Shown here in pieces: positions 1 to 3,604 of a DNA stretch of 7,461 nucleotides; position 1 is the first letter of the stretch, and each line of letters opens with the position of its first letter. A program made the translations under genes and the position numbers. The stretch is from an uncultured Campylobacter sp. (GTDB taxonomy: Bacteria; Campylobacterota; Campylobacteria; Campylobacterales; Campylobacteraceae), in contig NZ_CALHGM010000025.1 in assembly GCF_938030145.1 (NCBI RefSeq), positions 1 through 7,461 of the forward strand, given 5' to 3'. Under the pieces are notes generated by a model, which did not search any database, was not told the origin of the DNA, and saw nothing but the letters and a program-made list of their open reading frames with translations.

Positions 1-184
1 CAAACCGCTCCAATAAAGCATTTTCGCATTCAGTGCACAGAAGTTCTGCCATTTCTGATGGATCCTCATATGCGTCGATTGTGGGATGAATAATATATTT
101 ATCCTGATATTCCAAAGAGGCCATTCGCCATAGATAAAACATAAGACTACCTTTGTAGAATATCTCTCTTCCGTCAATTTGCAT
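1..184 (-). CDS. Immunity-like protein, third paralogue, 3' end outside the window
   Basis: The frame opens with ATG at 182-184 and stays open to the window edge, giving 61 residues (MQIDGREIFYKGSLMFYLWR, MASLEYQDKYIIHPTIDAYE, DPSEMAELLCTECENALLER and on). It matches the first 61 residues of the 130-aa protein at 641-1033 at 43 positions by my count, with no gaps, so it is a close paralogue. AAGGA at 192-196 lies 7 nt before ATG, and the start overlaps the end of the 142-aa gene by 11 nt. It is the closest of the three to a complete copy of the first gene's 5' layout, including the toxin-tail leader. Confidence 0.82.
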   Translation of the reverse strand, partial: MQIDGREIFYKGSLMFYLWRMASLEYQDKYIIHPTIDAYEDPSEMAELLCTECENALLERF

Positions 185-602
185 TTGGGTTTCCTTTTAT
201 TGGGATGTGGGTTTCGTTGGTTTTGGATTTTAAATCCCCACACTCATAAAAATCGTCAAGAGTGAAATCAAGTATATTCAGTAGTCTTAATGACTTCTCC
301 ATTATCTTTTTCCAAATTTCAGGCATATTATCATATATCTCATCGTAGTCATATTTGCTATAAAAATAATCGATCATCTCTTTATACTCTGCTATAACTT
401 TTAGTTCTGTTTCTGTAAATAGAAATTTGTATTCCGGTCTCTGGGCTATCTCTAGAGGATTATATACATATTCGACTAATTCGCCCAGTGTTGCATATTC
501 ATCGATAGTGGAATTATCTATATATCTAATCTGATGTTTTCTCGATGCAAGACAATATAAAGGCTCGACAATAAAAGCCTTTTGTGCATTATTTTTCTGC
601 AT
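174..602 (-). CDS. Immunity-like protein, second paralogue, with fused toxin-tail peptide (142 aa)
   Basis: Divergent paralogue of the 130-aa protein upstream: LASRKHQIRYIDNSTIDEYA aligns with its MASLEHQVKYLVHATAKSYE, TETELKVIAEYKEMIDYF with YEREILKELAELIYKYF, and KSLRLLNILDFTLDDF with LSLKTLHIFGYDLGDF. The N-terminal dozen residues differ. Where the 130-aa protein stops, this one runs on as ECGDLKSKTN and then ETHIPIKGNPNAN, which is exactly the C-terminus of the broken toxin at 1023. The immunity gene has therefore captured a toxin 3' end in frame. The start at 602 has AAGGA at 610-614, 7 nt away. The last 11 nt overlap the next gene. It probably remains a soluble immunity-type protein with a nonfunctional tail; function is inferred from paralogy and position. 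Confidence 0.75.
   Translation of the reverse strand: MQKNNAQKAFIVEPLYCLASRKHQIRYIDNSTIDEYATLGELVEYVYNPLEIAQRPEYKFLFTETELKVIAEYKEMIDYFYSKYDYDEIYDNMPEIWKKIMEKSLRLLNILDFTLDDFYECGDLKSKTNETHIPIKGNPNAN
176..215 (-). repeat. Toxin-tail/RBS repeat, copy 3 (fused to an immunity gene)
   Basis: This copy matches 1025-1064 at 39 of 40 positions. Here the toxin tail forms the last 13 codons of the 142-aa immunity gene and carries AAGGA (192-196) and ATG (182-184) for the third paralogue. Confidence 0.9.
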
Positions 603-633
603 TTGGGTTTCCTTTTTATTTAAGTGCTGTCTC
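598..633 (-). repeat. Toxin-tail/RBS repeat, copy 2 (decayed)
   Basis: Between the 130-aa and 142-aa genes the minus strand reads E-T-A-L-K-stop-K-G-N-P-N-A in one frame, which lines up without gaps with the toxin tail E-T-H-I-P-I-K-G-N-P-N-A. The 3' half, holding AAGGA (610-614) and the ATG at 600-602, is almost unchanged, while the 5' half has decayed. Only the part needed to translate the next gene appears to be conserved. Confidence 0.75.
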
Positions 634-640
634 CGTTAGT

Positions 641-1033
641 TTAATATAATAGATCAAAGTCACCTAAATCATATCCGAAAATATGTAAGGTCTTTAAAGA
701 TAGCTCTCTAACCTCTATCCAGGATTTGTTCTGATAGACTAGATAGTCATAAGTATCTCCCTCTAACAAGCTTTGATCTTTAAAGTATTTATAAATAAGC
801 TCTGCAAGCTCTTTTAAAATCTCTCTTTCATAGGGCAAGAAGCAGAATCTAAATTTTTCGTCAAGGGCACGCCAGCATTCATCGCATAGTAGTTCCGCCA
901 TTTCTGATGGGTCTTCGTAAGATTTAGCCGTAGCATGCACTAAATATTTGACTTGATGTTCCAAAGAAGCCATTCGGCTTAAATAAAACATAAGACCGCC
1001 TTTCTCAAATATCTCTTTTCCGTTAATTTGCAT
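641..1033 (-). CDS. Immunity-like protein, first of three tandem paralogues (130 aa)
   Basis: Unnamed small cytoplasmic protein, Leu/Glu/Tyr-rich and mostly helical by appearance (MASLEHQVKYLVHATAKSYE, DPSEMAELLCDECWRALDEK, YEREILKELAELIYKYF, SWIEVRELSLKTLHIFGYDL). It has no signal peptide or membrane segment. It starts inside the last codons of the broken toxin (11-nt overlap), so I infer it was that toxin's cognate immunity protein. The ATG at 1033 is supported by AAGGA at 1041-1045 with 7-nt spacing. The first 61 residues match those of the gene at 1-184 at 43 positions by my count, and the protein aligns more loosely along its length with the 142-aa product at 174-602. The toxin is dead but this gene is intact, as expected if it still protects against relatives carrying the toxin. 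Confidence 0.78.
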   Translation of the reverse strand: MQINGKEIFEKGGLMFYLSRMASLEHQVKYLVHATAKSYEDPSEMAELLCDECWRALDEKFRFCFLPYEREILKELAELIYKYFKDQSLLEGDTYDYLVYQNKSWIEVRELSLKTLHIFGYDLGDFDLLY

Positions 1034-1430
1034 TTGGGTTTCCTTTTATTGGGATATGGGTTTCATCAGTATCATATGGTAATATTTTACCGGAATCATC
1101 AAAATACTTTTTTCTACTAGCAGGAATTCTTAAAACCCATCCGTTATTAGTATTTGCGGTGCTTGGCAATTTAGGATTGTTTTCCGGTGCATGTATTCTA
1201 ACTCTTTCTACACCATCTTTATCGACAAATTTTATTCCTTTACCGTCATTTTGTAGCACTACTTTCCAGTCTTTCGGCGCTCTTGAGAATATCTCTTAAA
1301 ATGATGCGCATGCTAGACCGGTAAAATCTCCTACATTAGTCGATGTTTCCTGTCTAGCCAGCCATTTTAAATTTCTTGACATTTAGCGCAAGCCATTTCC
1401 ATCTACTATAAAATCTACTTTTACTATATT
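1023..1430 (-). pseudogene. Broken polymorphic-toxin C-terminus (displaced cdiA-CT remnant)
   Basis: One frame on the minus strand reads as a continuous toxin-like C-terminus broken by two TAA codons, at 1383-1385 and 1296-1298. Segments in order: NIVKVDFIVDGNGLR, stop, MSRNLKWLARQETSTNVG then DFTGLACASF, stop, EIFSRAPKDWKVV, DGKGIKFVDKDGVERVRIH, NNGWVLRIPASRKKYFDD, DETHIPIKGNPNAN. Such 'VDFIVDxNG' starts and 'GVERxRIH...GWxxR...HIPI' ends resemble CdiA-type toxin tails I recall, though no activity is known to me. The longest intact piece is 1023-1259, which could be read from GTG, but it has no convincing ribosome binding site and cuts the domain in two, so I treat the whole as a dead toxin. 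Its last 11 nt overlap the start of the next immunity gene, the organisation of a former toxin/immunity pair. Confidence 0.75.
1025..1064 (-). repeat. Toxin-tail/RBS repeat, copy 1 (end of broken toxin)
   Basis: This 40-nt stretch matches 176-215 at 39 of 40 positions. On the minus strand it encodes the toxin ending ETHIPIKGNPNAN and, in another frame, contains the AAGGA site (1041-1045) and ATG (1031-1033) of the 130-aa immunity gene. The repeat therefore has two jobs: toxin C-terminus and translation start of the partner. Confidence 0.9.
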
Positions 1431-1743
1431 ATTTCAATTCATTAAGCGAATTTGAAAACATTCTGCCTTTTTCTATTACGTGTTCTTCTTCTGATGTAAA
1501 ATTAATATCCTCGGGCAGAAATTTTAAGTAATATTTTATCTGAGAAGCCGCCCTCCTTAGCTCTTTGTTTATGCAATAAGCGAATCTGCTTTTATTATTA
1601 TCATAAACCTTAAAATATGCATAGTAGCAAGGATCTTTCCTTTCGGCATCTTGAGAAAACCGATAATCCAATGCCCAATACATTAGACCGCCGGCGATCA
1701 AAGTCACTAGTGTTAAAAATACCTGTTGAAAACTATTTTTCAT
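1429..1743 (-). CDS. Membrane-anchored small protein, possible immunity partner (104 aa)
   Basis: I do not recognise a family. Residues 5-25 (FQQVFLTLVTLIAGGLMYWAL) form one membrane helix; the short basic N-terminus and its length suggest an N-in signal anchor, leaving about 75 residues outside the inner membrane. That domain carries two cysteines (C39, C57) that could pair, an RRAASQIKYYLKFL helix and an acidic ending. A good ribosome binding site AAGGAG (1750-1755), 6 nt from ATG, overlaps the stop codon of the 109-aa gene, so the two are probably translated together. Because the upstream partner has a signal peptide and this one faces the periplasm, they could act in the same compartment as an effector/immunity pair; this is inference from order and topology. 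Its end touches the broken toxin fragment downstream. Confidence 0.68.
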   Translation of the reverse strand: MKNSFQQVFLTLVTLIAGGLMYWALDYRFSQDAERKDPCYYAYFKVYDNNKSRFAYCINKELRRAASQIKYYLKFLPEDINFTSEEEHVIEKGRMFSNSLNELK

Positions 1744-1753
1744 TTTTTACTCC

Positions 1754-2083
1754 TTATATATTTGGTTTAAATTTCTCCATGCCTTCGTCGCTAAGGTTTG
1801 GTAGAAAAAATATAGGGCTGTAGCCATACTCTCCCTTTGTCCCATATACAACGACAGACCTTCCTGTTTTTGTATAGATTAAATTAGAAAGCTCCTGCGC
1901 ATAATTTGCACTGCCACATGCAGACAAATGGATAGCTATTGCCCTCCCCTTTTTCCAGGTACTATCATTTTTTATAAATTTTTCATACAATTCTTCTGGT
2001 GTGTATGCGGCAGATCCTTGAGAGATGAGAGCGGCGGTTAAAAGAGCAAGGGTAAAGAAAGAAAGCTGTCTTGTAAATTTCAT
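1754..2083 (-). CDS. Small exported protein with toxin-like 'LSAC' domain (109 aa)
   Basis: The N-terminus looks like a Sec signal peptide: basic MKFTRQ, hydrophobic LSFFTLALLTAALI, then SQGSAA with likely cleavage after A25 or A26. The mature part (about 83 aa) has TPEELYEKFIKNDSTWKKG, AIAIHLSACGSANYAQELSN and TGRSVVVYGTKGEYGYSP. This order resembles a module in polymorphic-toxin C-termini where a strand ends in 'SC' or 'AC' followed by a helix with AQ.LAN and a strand before a conserved loop; those modules are usually longer, so this may be a fragment. C56 and H52 are candidate functional residues, but no activity can be assigned. The ribosome binding site is weak (AGAGCAGAAGCG before ATG). 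The codons for the signal-peptide core share 30 identical bases with cdiA at 6108-6137. It is followed after 10 nt by the membrane-anchored 104-aa gene, its likely partner. Confidence 0.68.
   Translation of the reverse strand: MKFTRQLSFFTLALLTAALISQGSAAYTPEELYEKFIKNDSTWKKGRAIAIHLSACGSANYAQELSNLIYTKTGRSVVVYGTKGEYGYSPIFFLPNLSDEGMEKFKPNI
2010..2039 (-). repeat. 30-nt identity with cdiA, copy in the 109-aa gene's signal peptide
   Basis: These 30 bases are identical to 6108-6137 and are read in the same frame, coding for TAALISQGSA. Here they form the core and end of a signal peptide. The flanking DNA differs on both sides. Confidence 0.9.
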
Positions 2084-2148
2084 CGCTTCTGCTCTTTCAA
2101 TCGCCTATTAAAAATTCATTTTCCACGCCATCTTTATTCCTATACAAA

Positions 2149-2544
2149 TTAATAATATATCCCGTCTACGCAGACATCGGCATTTAGTTCGGCGCACATT
2201 TTTAGCATTTCTTTACTAAAGTCGATAGAATATACATCGTCCTTTTCCGTCGTATCTACCGCTACATAAATATTAACGGTTAAATTTAATTCCGATATCC
2301 TCTTTTTGATATCGCCAAAGTTCGTTTTTAAAATTTCATACAAATCTTTTAACGCATCGTCCGTGTATACACACTCTTTCTTGGCAGTACAACACGACCA
2401 GTTACATCTATTTATGACTTCGCCACGTCTTTTATTTATGTCACCAATTTTATTTTTCTCAATCTCCCCGCATAGGATCAAGTCCGAAAAATCAAAGTTA
2501 TATTTATCCGAAGATAACCAAAAACCAACATACATAGTAGTCAT
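2149..2544 (-). CDS. DUF4279-like protein, probable orphan immunity protein (131 aa)
   Basis: Small cytoplasmic protein with no signal peptide or membrane segment. The pattern resembles the DUF4279 family often found beside polymorphic toxins: an N-terminal strand YVGFWLSSD, then GDINKRRGE and a Trp (CNWS), a helix (ALKDLYEILKTNFGDIKKRI), a strand (LTVNIYVAVD), and a closing helix plus strand (SKEMLKMCAELNADVCVDGIYY). Family membership is recalled from pattern, not searched. Six cysteines (25, 47, 51, 52, 58, 117, plus 125 near the end, seven in all) are many for its size. A clear ribosome binding site GAGGAG (2550-2555) sits 5 nt before ATG. It lies 68 nt after the 242-aa gene with no terminator between. 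No toxin is adjacent, so it is probably an immunity gene kept from an older cassette. The open frame just beyond its stop is discussed in the findings. Confidence 0.7.
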   Translation of the reverse strand: MTTMYVGFWLSSDKYNFDFSDLILCGEIEKNKIGDINKRRGEVINRCNWSCCTAKKECVYTDDALKDLYEILKTNFGDIKKRISELNLTVNIYVAVDTTEKDDVYSIDFSKEMLKMCAELNADVCVDGIYY

Positions 2545-2612
2545 TTACGCTCCTCATAAATTTACAAACCCACTAAACCTATATAATTACCCATTAACGG
2601 CTAAATTTTAAA

Positions 2613-3341
2613 TTATACTATTTCTACCGATATTTGAGCGTCGATTTTGCCGTCGTTTTCTTTTAAAATTTCAGGAAATCCCAATTTTATAATCTGCTCT
2701 TCGGAGAGGCTATAAGAATAGTGGATATTTGCCTCTACGCCCAGCGGGCGGACTATTTTTGCAACTTCGCTAAAAGGCAGCTTAACGTCCAATAATGCCA
2801 AGTAAAAGGCGTCCTTATCGCTATCAAAGACATTTATATAGCAGCCTTTTATATTTTTATCTCCGTTATTTGGAGCTTTGATTATTCTTTCATGGCTAGC
2901 AGAGCAATCTAAGAAGTATGAAAAACCGGGCTTAACCATATCGATGCATCCAAAAGATCTCATCTGCTCTATGTTTAAGCTATAGCTATCTACATAGTAG
3001 GGATCGTCTTCATCCGATTTTACGATTTGTTTTATATCTTCTAAATCAAGATCTATTTGCCGCGAATCGGCGTAGCTCTCATCGATACCGAAAGATGTTA
3101 TCTCATAATATGTCTTATAATACATATCGCGTATATGAAATTTAATTCGCTTATCTCTTAAAAGCTTTGGATCTATTTTTAGACCGAGTTTTTGCGCGTC
3201 CGATTTCGCAATCAATTCAGGCTTGAATATAAATTCTTTGCCAAAACGACCGCTTTGCCCTTTTGGAATTTTAAGTCCATAGAGTTCCTGTCCATCTCTT
3301 ACCGGAAAAAGATAACGGAAAATACCTTTTATGCTTTTCAT
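2613..3341 (-). CDS. Probable immunity protein for the E3-type toxin (242 aa, internal duplication)
   Basis: Soluble 242-residue protein without signal peptide or membrane segment. Its ATG overlaps the cdiA stop by 4 nt (ATGA), and its ribosome binding site (AAGGA at 3349-3353, 7 nt from ATG) lies inside the last toxin codons. Such tight coupling is what a toxin's own immunity gene usually shows, so I infer it blocks the E3-type nuclease. I do not recognise the family. It is about three times the length of the colicin E3 immunity protein (about 85 aa) and I see no resemblance to it. Residues 117-137 (DSYSLNIEQMRSFGCIDMVK) and 208-227 (YSYSLSEEQIIKLGFPEILK) are similar, and so are the stretches just before them (IKQIV / VAKIV), indicating two related domains. 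The N-terminal third is Lys/Arg-rich, while residues 85-120 are strongly acidic, which would suit binding a basic nuclease. Confidence 0.8.
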   Translation of the reverse strand: MKSIKGIFRYLFPVRDGQELYGLKIPKGQSGRFGKEFIFKPELIAKSDAQKLGLKIDPKLLRDKRIKFHIRDMYYKTYYEITSFGIDESYADSRQIDLDLEDIKQIVKSDEDDPYYVDSYSLNIEQMRSFGCIDMVKPGFSYFLDCSASHERIIKAPNNGDKNIKGCYINVFDSDKDAFYLALLDVKLPFSEVAKIVRPLGVEANIHYSYSLSEEQIIKLGFPEILKENDGKIDAQISVEIV

Positions 3342-3604
3342 TTTTGAATCCTTCTTGTTTTATCCGCAGGTTTAGTTTGTTTGCCAGTTATATAGTCAAA
3401 TTGACCCAAATGCCACCCCTGCTTATCATATTTTTCTAGCGCCCCATGCCGAGAATCCCACTCATAAATATTACCCTTTTTGTCTTTCCATCGCTTCCTT
3501 AATCCGCCGCCGCCCTGATTTGGAGTTTTTCGCCTGTCCTTAGTCAATCCAGGAAAGCCTTTCAAGTCTTTAGTTTTTGGCGGTGGTATATACCCAATAA
3601 TATT
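3338..3604 (-). other. Toxin domain: colicin E3-type 16S rRNA ribonuclease
   Basis: C-terminal domain of the exoprotein, residues about 1266-1353 counted from the Met at 7399. It follows the colicin E3 cytotoxic domain along its whole length: a PPPKTKDLKGFPGL lead-in (E3 has APKTENIKGLGDL), a KTPNQGGGG turn, the basic RKRW segment, then IYEWDSRHGALE, LGQFDYITGKQ and DKTRRI. The known E3 catalytic residues Asp510, His513, Glu517 and Arg545 correspond to D1315, H1318, E1322 and R1349, all present, so an active enzyme is likely. Colicin E3 cuts 16S rRNA in the decoding site between A1493 and G1494 and stops translation; the same activity is known for an Enterobacter cloacae CdiA C-terminus. The domain ends a few residues earlier than colicin E3. 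The alignment is from memory, but the motif match is extensive. Confidence 0.93.

Noticed and set aside
176..1064. CRISPR-like array from the three spaced tail repeats
   Set aside because: The repeats are about 425 nt apart, unequal in preservation, and lie at coding gene ends. Their spacing is that of whole genes, not spacers.
1023..1259. 78-aa frame as an independent functional gene
   Set aside because: The GTG start falls in the middle of a toxin-like domain that continues upstream in the same frame past the stop at 1296-1298, so a remnant explains it better.
1617..2611. Plus-strand open frames at 1617-1823 and 2306-2611
   Set aside because: Both lie opposite better-supported minus-strand genes that have clear ribosome binding sites and protein-like features. 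Neither has a credible start signal.
2545..2612. Promoter or terminator in the 68-nt gap before the DUF4279-like gene
   Set aside because: The gap is AT-rich with a TATATA-like run, but there is no paired -35 element, and no GC-rich hairpin followed by a T run is visible.
2613..3341. Classical colicin E3 immunity protein
   Set aside because: The coupled gene is 242 aa rather than about 85 and lacks the sequence pattern of that family. No other small frame near 3338 resembles it.
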